In this document: positions 53,430 to 60,900 of the stretch, in pieces
How positions within the stretch are numbered: the first letter of the stretch is position 1
How the letters are laid out: each line of letters opens with the position of its first letter
Assembly (NCBI GenBank): GCA_030156535.1
Contig: JASGMJ010000010.1
Span: 1-64,000 of the forward strand
Direction of reading: 5' to 3'
Origin: Candidatus Sumerlaeota bacterium
Lineage (GTDB): Bacteria > Sumerlaeota > Sumerlaeia > SLMS01 > JAHLLQ01
Length of the DNA: 64,000 nt
Notes under the pieces: generated by a model
What the model was told of the DNA's origin: nothing
What the model saw: the letters and a program-made list of their open reading frames with translations, nothing else
Databases searched by the model: none
Translations under genes and position numbers: made by a program

Positions 53430-54638
53430 TCATTTGCGCTGGTCGTTCGGTCCCGCCCACAGGCGATCGGGCACGACGTTCTTCCACTCATCGTTGTTGA
53501 TGTGCGGCGGTCTGTTTGGCCAGCCACTCGTCACGAGCTGTTCCGTTTCGTCCCACGGCTTCAACCCGCTCAACGCATCCAGCGCGGTGACGTTGCAGCC
53601 GCCGACGGCGTTCGACATTTTCAGCGCGTCCTCGATCGCGTAGCCGCGCAGGAACGCGGAGAGGAACCCGGCAATGGAGGAGTCGCCCGAACCCGTTGCC
53701 GAGCCGATGTTCTCGACGTTGAAGGCGGCGTGCCAGAGCTCGCGCCCGGACCACGAATCGAGTTGCGCGGGCGTGAAGAGCGGCAGCGTGGCCAGCTCCG
53801 CGCGCGGCGCCGTGCGCGTGTAGATGCCGCGATGGCCGCTCTTGATATTCACGACCTTCGGCCCCATCGCGCGCAACTTGTCCGCCAGGCGCATGATGTC
53901 GGCGGCCGAGATGTGATCGAGCAACTCGACGTTCTTTCCCTTCGCCGCTTCGCGCATGGCGAGGAAGCGATCGCGTTCGAGCATGAACAGCGACTCCTCC
54001 GCGCTCGGCAGATAGAAGTCCACGTAGGGCAGCGTCTTCTCGAGCACCTTCGTCCAGTTCACCTGTCCTGATTCCGTCGCCGGATCGGGGAGCGACATGT
54101 CGAGGCTCGTCAGAACATGCGGGTGGGTGTTCTTCACACGGCGGTAGATCTCGGCGAGGTTCTCGCCGTCGTTCGCATAGAGATTCCGCATCAGTGGCGG
54201 ATAGCCGAGATGAAAGATTTTCGCTTTGCCGATGACGTCGAGTTGCAGGTCGTCGGGGCCGTAGGAATTATTGGCGCCCGGACAATGGAGGAAGATGCGG
54301 TCGATGTTGGGCGGTGCGAGGACGACGGTGAAGGACGTTTGTTCGCCGGGCACCTGGACCATGGTCTTGTCGAGGCCGCGCTTGGCAAGCAGGCCGAGCA
54401 GGCTCCCCGAGAGGTCGTCGTCGCCGATCTTGCCCATCAGGGCGATCTTCATGCCGAGAATGCCGAGGCCGATGCCCGTGTTCGAGACCGGGCCGCCGGT
54501 GGACATGGTGAGGGCGCTCATCTGCGTCAGCGTGCCGGGGCGCAGAAGATCGGAGAACGCGCCTGCGGCGGCGAACTTCGGAATGATGTCCAGGCAAATG
54601 TGCCCCGCGACGACAACGTCGATGGTCTGCTCCGGCAT
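53430..54638 (-). CDS. PfkB-family carbohydrate kinase
   Basis: A 402-residue ribokinase-type sugar kinase, about 80 residues longer than typical members. The N-terminal VAGHICLDIIPKF and STGGPVSNTGIGLGILGMKIALMGKIGDD match PfkB signature 1. The C-terminal SATGSGDSSIAGFLSAFLRG is signature 2, with the catalytic Asp in GSGD. Inserts in the lid and middle regions (WTKVLEKTLPYVDFYLPSAEE) account for the extra length. It lies 42 bases downstream of the GH38-like gene on the same strand and is probably co-transcribed, suggesting phosphorylation of a released sugar. Substrate unknown. Confidence 0.85.
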   Translation of the reverse strand: MPEQTIDVVVAGHICLDIIPKFAAAGAFSDLLRPGTLTQMSALTMSTGGPVSNTGIGLGILGMKIALMGKIGDDDLSGSLLGLLAKRGLDKTMVQVPGEQTSFTVVLAPPNIDRIFLHCPGANNSYGPDDLQLDVIGKAKIFHLGYPPLMRNLYANDGENLAEIYRRVKNTHPHVLTSLDMSLPDPATESGQVNWTKVLEKTLPYVDFYLPSAEESLFMLERDRFLAMREAAKGKNVELLDHISAADIMRLADKLRAMGPKVVNIKSGHRGIYTRTAPRAELATLPLFTPAQLDSWSGRELWHAAFNVENIGSATGSGDSSIAGFLSAFLRGYAIEDALKMSNAVGGCNVTALDALSGLKPWDETEQLVTSGWPNRPPHINNDEWKNVVPDRLWAGPNDQRK

Positions 54639-54680
54639 GGGAACCTCTCCTTGCTGCGATGCTGAATGGTCGTGCGGCCC

Positions 54681-57638
54681 TCAGGCCTTTGCTTTCCCGC
54701 GTCCGTTTCCGGATTGAGTGGCGTGTCCGTTGGCCGAGGCTGCCGGTTTCTTCCGGGCCCCTGCCGTTTGGGCTTTCAGCTTCGTGTTCTTCTCGAAGGT
54801 GGCCTCGATGGTAATGATCTTCTTCGGTCCCACGTCGAACGTCAGCGTCGCGCCGTTGCGTTTCACGGCCGGCGCGTCGTCGGGCGCGTCTTCGTTCATG
54901 TTGAGGGCGCGTGCCTGCGCAAGTGCGCTGGGGAAGGTCAGTTTCGCGGTTTCCTTCTTCGTTGTGGGGTTGTGGATGCGCACGACGAGAGTCTCGCGGT
55001 CCTCGGCCTTCTTGATGGCGCTGAGAGCAAGCGACGCGGGCGCCAGTTGTGCGAGCGATCCCTCGAGACCCCACGGGCCACCGCGCCGGTTCGCGCTTGA
55101 TTGCGTGGAGACCAGCGGAAGCTGGAAGTCCTCGGCGTGCTCGACGACCGCGCCCTTCTCGTAGTTGCCGTCGTGCGGAACGATGGCATAGCGCGCGACG
55201 ACCTTGCCGGGCACCTGGCTGAGTTCCTGGTCAGGCCGCCGCTCCCACCGCCAGCTCACCGTGCACAGCGTCACTTCGTACGCACGCAGCAGCGTCACGG
55301 CAATGGTGCGCGACGGATCGTCGGTCACTTCGTACTCGTGCAGTCCCTGCGTCAGAATCGCCAGACCCGCCTTGCCGTCGGAGACATCGACGAAGCGCAG
55401 CATCGGGTGCTGGGGATTCGGGGCCTGCGAGTAGCTGTGCTCGGGGCCGCGGTCGATGACGCGCTGCACCACGTCGAAGGCCTGCTCGGCCGTCGAGTGC
55501 GTTGCTTTGGCGAGCCCCGTCGGAAAGAGCACGCGCAGACGATGGTTCTTCGCGCCGTTGTCGATCACGGTTTTCACGTCGAGCCGGCGGGCGCCCTTGC
55601 GCAGCGTGAAGAACGACTCCACGGCGATGTCGGCCTCGGCGTCGCCGCGCCGCGAATAGTGGTACGTGTCGTTGTGGACGCGGCCGCTGGGCACGCGCAG
55701 CGTGAACGCCACGCGAATCGTCGCGGACAGCGCCGTGTTTTCCTCCAGCGAGATCGTGATCTTCTGGCCCTTGCTGGAGAACACGCTGTCGATTGCCGTG
55801 GGGCGGTGCTCCCACCCCGTGCCGTTTTCGCCGTTGTCGGTGAACTCGTGCAGGCCGCTCCACGTGCGGCCGGATGACTTCTCCGTGAGCGTCAGCGTGC
55901 CGTCCGCCGCGAACTCCACGGCGAGGTGCTCGTTCTCCATGCGGGTGGGCGACAGGGCGATGCGTTCCTTGCGGCCAAGCGGCGCGCACTTGCGCACAAT
56001 GTACGTCTTCCAGCCCATCGCCGGGACATTCTCCGCGACGATCTGCGTCTTGCACATCCAGCCGACGAGCGCCATCGTCAGGTCGCAGTTGTCGCGCACC
56101 GTCTTCTCGCTGCGCTTGCGGTGGACAAACGTGAAGTCCGCCTGCCTGCCGTTCGCATCGACGACTTCGTACTCGATGATGCCGGTTGTCTCGCTGAAGT
56201 CCAGGTACGCGTCGATGACTTCCGTGCGGGGACGCGGCGAGGGATTGAAGACAGTGAGCACCAGCTCGTCGGGCTTTGCGTGCGACGTGTCGATGCGCGT
56301 GACCATCGCGGCAAGCGCGTCGTCGAGCATGATGTCCGACAGGCAGCGCACCTGGTCGAGCCGGTACATCGCGTCCGTTTCCAGCTTGTCGATGCCGCAT
56401 CCCGCAACGGTGTCGTGGGGATGGCAGTGCAGCAGGTAGCGCCATCCGAGATCGAGCGAGGTCTTTGGGTAGGGCACTTCGCCAAAAGCCCACACCAGCG
56501 CGGAGAAAGGCTCGGCCAGACGCGTCAGCATTCGTTCGGCATTGTGTTGCGCGATTTTCTGGCGCACGCGCCCCGAGACGATGTGTTCCAGCCCGGTGAC
56601 GTCCGGATGGGGAGCGCCGCAGTTGCGCATTTCGCCCTTCAGGCGGCGCAGCTTCGCGGGGTCCAGGTGCCGCAACAGATCATTCGCGTACTCTTCCAGC
56701 GTGCTGAAGAAAACTTCCTCGCCCGGCTGCAGGAAGGCCTGAAGCTCGCGGACGATTTCCGCCTCCATCGGATCGGGGCGCGTTGTGTCCATTCCCTGCA
56801 TCAACGGAATGACCGGCGTCGTGAAGTGCTTGCGCTCGGTCTCCAGCAGCTTGCGGAAGCACTCCTCCAGCACGTCGCGGTTGATCTTCTTCTCCGACTG
56901 CTGGATGAAATAGTGGTCGTGCTCGCGATCCTCGGTCACGCGCTTGATGGGCATCCCGCCCCGGCGCCAGTCGAGAAGGCGGTCCGTGAACGTGCGGCCG
57001 TAGGCAACGGGGCGCCACACGTCCACGAAGAAATTGTAGCGGGCCTTTGTGCCGAAACGCGATGCGACCAGGCGCGTGCCGTCCGGCGACTCCCAGACGA
57101 ACTCGGATTCGGGCGCCTCGTGGTTCGTGATGCCGCGATAGAAGAAGACGACGGGAATGCCGAACCCGGCGTAGATCTGGGGGAGCTGGGAGACCTGGCC
57201 GAATCCGAACGGCGTGTAGCCCGTCTTCATGGGGCGTCCGTACCGGCGCGCCGTGCGGTCGCCCACCAGCAGGTTGCGGACAATGCTCTCGCCCGTGATC
57301 GTGTTGCAATCCGGCGCCGTGTACCACGGCCCGATGGTCATCCGCCCTGCCTCGATTACGGCGCGGACGCGCGCCTCGTTTTCCGGGCGAATCTGGAGGT
57401 AATCCTCAAGAGGAACCGTTTGCGAATCGAGAAGGAACGTGTACTCGGGGACCTGGTCGAAAATGTCGAGCAGCGCGTCGAGGAACTCGACGGTCAGGCG
57501 GCGTGTCTGCTGGTATTCCAGCGTCCACTCGCGATCCAAGTGCGAATTGGGGATGAAGTGGCCGCGCAGTGCCGGCTGCCGGGGCGTCCGGGCGCGGGAA
57601 GGTTTGGCTTCTTCCGTGGGTACTGGCTTGCTGGCCAT
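54681..57638 (-). CDS. GH38 alpha-mannosidase-like protein lacking the usual nucleophile motif
   Basis: A 985-residue protein with no signal peptide. GH38 architecture is clear: N-terminal zinc motif H33-L-D35-REW, GPWYTAPDCNTITGESIVRNLL, QLPQIYAGFGIPVVFFYRG, HPHDTVAGCG, then the mannosidase middle and C-terminal beta domains. Where family members have PDSFGH (nucleophile Asp), this protein has P143-FGFGQ: Phe144 replaces Asp and Gln148 replaces His. The neighbouring PDE is PDC here. Ordinary retaining alpha-mannosidase chemistry is therefore doubtful. It may be inactive, regulatory, or use a different residue. The last 30 residues are Lys/Ala/Gly-rich. Confidence 0.85.
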   Translation of the reverse strand: MASKPVPTEEAKPSRARTPRQPALRGHFIPNSHLDREWTLEYQQTRRLTVEFLDALLDIFDQVPEYTFLLDSQTVPLEDYLQIRPENEARVRAVIEAGRMTIGPWYTAPDCNTITGESIVRNLLVGDRTARRYGRPMKTGYTPFGFGQVSQLPQIYAGFGIPVVFFYRGITNHEAPESEFVWESPDGTRLVASRFGTKARYNFFVDVWRPVAYGRTFTDRLLDWRRGGMPIKRVTEDREHDHYFIQQSEKKINRDVLEECFRKLLETERKHFTTPVIPLMQGMDTTRPDPMEAEIVRELQAFLQPGEEVFFSTLEEYANDLLRHLDPAKLRRLKGEMRNCGAPHPDVTGLEHIVSGRVRQKIAQHNAERMLTRLAEPFSALVWAFGEVPYPKTSLDLGWRYLLHCHPHDTVAGCGIDKLETDAMYRLDQVRCLSDIMLDDALAAMVTRIDTSHAKPDELVLTVFNPSPRPRTEVIDAYLDFSETTGIIEYEVVDANGRQADFTFVHRKRSEKTVRDNCDLTMALVGWMCKTQIVAENVPAMGWKTYIVRKCAPLGRKERIALSPTRMENEHLAVEFAADGTLTLTEKSSGRTWSGLHEFTDNGENGTGWEHRPTAIDSVFSSKGQKITISLEENTALSATIRVAFTLRVPSGRVHNDTYHYSRRGDAEADIAVESFFTLRKGARRLDVKTVIDNGAKNHRLRVLFPTGLAKATHSTAEQAFDVVQRVIDRGPEHSYSQAPNPQHPMLRFVDVSDGKAGLAILTQGLHEYEVTDDPSRTIAVTLLRAYEVTLCTVSWRWERRPDQELSQVPGKVVARYAIVPHDGNYEKGAVVEHAEDFQLPLVSTQSSANRRGGPWGLEGSLAQLAPASLALSAIKKAEDRETLVVRIHNPTTKKETAKLTFPSALAQARALNMNEDAPDDAPAVKRNGATLTFDVGPKKIITIEATFEKNTKLKAQTAGARKKPAASANGHATQSGNGRGKAKA

Positions 57639-57817
57639 CAGTTGCGCACCTTTCGCCGGGCATTTCGAGTCGCCGTGGGCGGAGAGGCATGGAGGGTGGG
57701 AGCATCAGTCGCCCCTCACCCGGAACCGTCCTTACACAACGACTGGAGACTGGATTCTGAGGACTTGCCGAGCAGAGGGCAAGTCCTAATGTAAGCGGTT
57801 GCACAGGACGGATTCCA

Positions 57818-58627
57818 TCACCCGCGCCGAAGGCACAGCCGCAGGGCTTCCCAGCGGCTCATCTCCACGTCCCGGCCCACCACATCAAAGCCCGCGCTCT
57901 CCAGCCGATCCAGCACCCCGCGCCCCCACGCCAGATGCACGGCGAGGTAGCTCGCTGCCGGGCCGCCACGGGCTGCCTCGACGGCTTGCTCCCCCCGGGC
58001 CAGAAAATCGCGCGCCCGTTTCGTCTCGAACCACAACAGGTCCTGCACCGCCTTGGTGCAGCGGCCATCCGCCAGATCCTGGAGGTTGGCGCGGAAGCGC
58101 TCGGCGTCCTCCTCGGGAAAATGCAGCCGCCCGTCGTGCAGCGCCGGACCCAGCAGCCTCAGCATCTGGGTCATGCCCAGCCCCATGCCGAGCGCTTCGA
58201 CGGGGCCGGTGGACTCGGTTCCCTCCAGCCCCAGCAGCCCCCCGATGGCCCGTGCCGGCGCACCCGCCAGCAGCCGCAACGTGTTTTCAAACAGCGCCTG
58301 GTCGCGTGGACGGCGGCGCAGCAGGTAGGCGTTCCAGCCATCCACGACGGGCACCAGATGACGGCGTGGCACGCCGCCCGCCAGGGCCACCGCCAGACCC
58401 GGAGTGCGCGGTGCCGTGCCGCCTCCGGGCGCCAGCTCGGCCTGCAGCACCGCGTTCACGGCCTGCATGGCTTCGGCGCCGCGGGGAAACGCCCGTCGCA
58501 GCCGCACGCCCACCGCTCCGTGGTACTCAAGAACGGCGCGCACGCCCTTGCGATGCTCGCGCGGGAGCAACCGGAGAGCCAGACGGGGAAGCGGCGGGAA
58601 AGTGGCAAGCGGGCTTGGCATGGCCAA
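57818..58627 (-). CDS. Degenerate squalene/phytoene synthase homologue
   Basis: A 269-residue protein. The start region LALRLLPREHRKGVRAVLEYHG mirrors the FLPREHRKAVRAVYAFCR segment of squalene/phytoene synthases, and QMLRLLGPALHDGRLHFPEEDAERF mirrors the NILRDVxEDxxNGRxYLPxEELxRF region. Both aspartate-rich motifs are missing: the first is YHGAVGVRL and the second is LRLLGPAL. These Asp residues bind the magnesium-diphosphate of prenyl substrates, so normal catalysis is not expected. No partner isoprenoid gene is nearby. It may be a non-catalytic relative with a changed role. Homology was judged by eye. Confidence 0.65.
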   Translation of the reverse strand: MAMPSPLATFPPLPRLALRLLPREHRKGVRAVLEYHGAVGVRLRRAFPRGAEAMQAVNAVLQAELAPGGGTAPRTPGLAVALAGGVPRRHLVPVVDGWNAYLLRRRPRDQALFENTLRLLAGAPARAIGGLLGLEGTESTGPVEALGMGLGMTQMLRLLGPALHDGRLHFPEEDAERFRANLQDLADGRCTKAVQDLLWFETKRARDFLARGEQAVEAARGGPAASYLAVHLAWGRGVLDRLESAGFDVVGRDVEMSRWEALRLCLRRG

Positions 58628-58704
58628 CGGCTAGCACCAGCCTCCTGCCGGTGGCGAGAGGCGTCTTGGGCGGTTTGACAGCCGGAAAATGCCCCCTCCG
58701 GTGA

Positions 58705-59172
58705 CTACTGGAGATACTTGTCTCTCAGCATTTCGCATACAGTCTCCACATGAGAGGGGATCATGTTCGATGACTTCCCCGAAATCACCCACACGTGCAC
58801 TGTCCATGCCCCGTCCTCGGGCAAGTGCGGTGCAACGGCGTCGCGCACTGGCCCGGGTGCCTTCTGGTCAATGACCGAACTGGCAAGCACGGACATGACA
58901 AGTCGGCGGTCACTCGTTGAATCTGAAGTGCATGCAAGTAGGACGGGCTTGTCGACCCCTCGCTTTGAACTTGCCAATGCCCGATTGAGTTGTTTGCCGA
59001 AACCACTAATTTCGGACTCCGTCCAGCTTTCAGGAATCAGATGAAATGACTCAGGATAGGCAAGCCGACAGAGAAAAGACCCCAACTCAGATTTCGGAAA
59101 TCCTTGGTTCGGCTTGGCAGCTACCGAGGTACGGCCTGAAGATTCACTATTGGGATAAACGACGGAAATCAT
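58705..59172 (-). CDS. Hypothetical protein
   Basis: A 155-residue protein from ATG at 59172 (an ATG at 59193 would add seven residues); neither has a clear binding site. The sequence looks protein-like with a regular pattern (KPVLLACTSDSTSDRRLVMSVLASSVI, WTVHVWVISGKSSN, VETVCEMLRDKYLQ) suggesting alternating strands and helices. No family was recognised. Composition is more AT-rich than its neighbours and it ends 78 bases from the squalene/phytoene synthase homologue on the same strand. It could be a recently acquired gene. Confidence 0.5.
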   Translation of the reverse strand: MISVVYPNSESSGRTSVAAKPNQGFPKSELGSFLCRLAYPESFHLIPESWTESEISGFGKQLNRALASSKRGVDKPVLLACTSDSTSDRRLVMSVLASSVIDQKAPGPVRDAVAPHLPEDGAWTVHVWVISGKSSNMIPSHVETVCEMLRDKYLQ

Positions 59173-59193
59173 TCGAAAATCAGCCGGGCACAT

Positions 59194-59552
59194 CGATTGT
59201 GTCCGACCCCTGCCGGGGTCGCGTCACATAACTGCCAGGCACCCCGGCATGAATGCCGGGGCTAGGGTTGTCAGGCCCCTGCCGGGGCCAATTCTGGCAG
59301 CCAGTCGGAAACGCATATTGCAAAGAGTAGTCGCTGACTCGCCACGCAACCGTGAACAGTCGCTACTGTTCGCCCCGCACGATTCCACGGATTGGCGCCA
59401 TGATGTGGTCAGCGTCCCGGCAGGGACGCGACATGAATAGCCCCGCGTTTCAACGCGGGGACGGTGGACAATGATAAAGGGCCGGACCCCGGTAGGGGTC
59501 CAACAATCCTGCTTCGTCATGAAGCCTCGCGCTCATGATGAACGCCCCCGCA
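59194..59552. repeat. REP-like palindrome cluster
   Basis: Six palindromes lie within 300 bases: GACCCCTGCCGGGGTC (59205-59220), CCCCGGCAT-GA-ATGCCGGGG (59242-59261), GGCCCCTGCCGGGGCC (59274-59289), GCGTCCC-GGCA-GGGACGC (59412-59429), CCCCGCGTT-TC-AACGCGGGG (59441-59460) and GGACCCC-GGTA-GGGGTCC (59484-59501). They alternate between CCTGCCGGGG-type and CCCCG-AT-CGGGG-type stems. No gene was seen. Confidence 0.85.
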
Positions 59553-60605
59553 TCAGTCGATATGCGAAATGGGAACAAACAGCAACTTCGTGGCCGAAGC
59601 TCCGTCGCCATCGCTCTTGTGCCCGAAGACGGACCCGAGAATCGGCAGCCGCAGGAACCGGAATTCGTGGCCCCCCTTGGAATCCGATTCGGTCTTCAGC
59701 AGCGCCGTGCCCAGCGGCAGGTTGAGCACCGAGGCCGTCGTTCCGTTCTTGTCCTGATCGGCCTTGTACAGGCTGGCGAGCGTGACGTCGAGCAGGCGTT
59801 GCTTGCCCGAATCGCCGTCGTGCTCGGACTCGAACAGACTGACCAGCGGGAACTTCAGCAGCTTGGTGTACTGCTCGTCCTGCGGGTCGGACGAGGTGCG
59901 CACCGACATCACCGTGCCGGGCAGCTTGTTGCCGAGGTGGACGAAGGTGGCGTCGCCATCGACGCCGTTTTCCCACAGGCGCGCCCACAGGACGCGGCCG
60001 ACGTTGAACTCCCAGCCGTCGGGCTTCTGATCCTTGGCGGCGAGCGTCACGAGCCCCGCGTCCAGCATCCTCCATTCGGCGTTCTCGAGGGTCGTACCGT
60101 TCTCCTGGGGGACGATGTTGGCCTTGGCGCTGAACAGGTTGGCCCAGAGCAGTTCGCCTGCTTCGAGGGAAACCGTTTCCGCTTCGCCGTCTTCGCCGGC
60201 CTTGGCATCGATGGAAAGCAGGCGCAGAAGGGGAACGTCCACCAAGACGGATTCCTTCTTCCCGCGGCCGCCGCTCCCCATGCCCTGGAGCAGAGGAATG
60301 CCCGCCACGTCCGCGCGATAGCGGTCCTCGCCCACGACGCGGGCTTCGGCGAGCGTAACGAGTGGCGCCTTGATGGCGAACTCGGGCGCGTCTTCCAGCG
60401 CCTCGCGCATGGTGTGCCTGCTCACCGATTCGGTTCCGGCAACAACAGTGCCGGGGGTGCTGTCCTCCTCGGGTGACTCGATGGTGGCTTCCGCCGCCGG
60501 GTCATTCATTGCGGTCTTCGCAGCGCCACACGGTTCGCACGTCCACGCGCTCCCCGCCGCAGCCACGCCACCCACCAACGCCATGGAAAAAAGCAGCACC
60601 TTCAT
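59553..60605 (-). CDS. Secreted protein of unknown function
   Basis: A 350-residue protein with an N-terminal signal (MKVLLFSMALVGGVAAAGSAW) followed by CEPCG. The mature part has repeated short strands of a similar plan: FAIKAPLVTLAEARV, VLVDVPLLRLLSIDAKAG, LLKFPLVSLFESEHDGD, LLDVTLASLYKADQDKNG, VLNLPLGTALLKTESDSKGG, FLRLPILGSVFGHKSDGDG. These consist of a hydrophobic strand, a basic or aromatic turn and an acidic loop, about 25-45 residues apart. They suggest a repeat beta structure, perhaps a solenoid or barrel. No known family was recognised. It is transcribed away from the histidine kinase. Confidence 0.75.
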   Translation of the reverse strand: MKVLLFSMALVGGVAAAGSAWTCEPCGAAKTAMNDPAAEATIESPEEDSTPGTVVAGTESVSRHTMREALEDAPEFAIKAPLVTLAEARVVGEDRYRADVAGIPLLQGMGSGGRGKKESVLVDVPLLRLLSIDAKAGEDGEAETVSLEAGELLWANLFSAKANIVPQENGTTLENAEWRMLDAGLVTLAAKDQKPDGWEFNVGRVLWARLWENGVDGDATFVHLGNKLPGTVMSVRTSSDPQDEQYTKLLKFPLVSLFESEHDGDSGKQRLLDVTLASLYKADQDKNGTTASVLNLPLGTALLKTESDSKGGHEFRFLRLPILGSVFGHKSDGDGASATKLLFVPISHID

Positions 60606-60900
60606 GGCTATATCCCCCTATAGAGAAATGCGGGTTCACCCACCATCGAACCCTTTTCCGGGACTCTGACCAACTATTCACCGGAAAGGTTCCGGTGAGC
60701 ATTCCGATGTTTTGGAGGCGATGGACGGGGAATCCAACGGGCTTTGTCTGCTCCCAACTCCTCCCTTGTCTTCCGGCGAGGAGAAGCACAAACTCGGACC
60801 TTGGGTTGAGTGTTGACCTTTGCTACCAGTGGGTAAAGCACGGTTGTAAGGGTAAGGCTTCGGTGCTTCATTGACTGCACCATGAGTAGGGTACCTTCAA
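60606..60900. promoter_or_regulatory. Divergent control region with an inverted repeat
   Basis: The region between two divergent genes contains a perfect inverted repeat CACCGGAA-AGG-TTCCGGTG (60679-60697), which could be an operator or hairpin. No confident -10/-35 boxes were identified. Confidence 0.35.
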
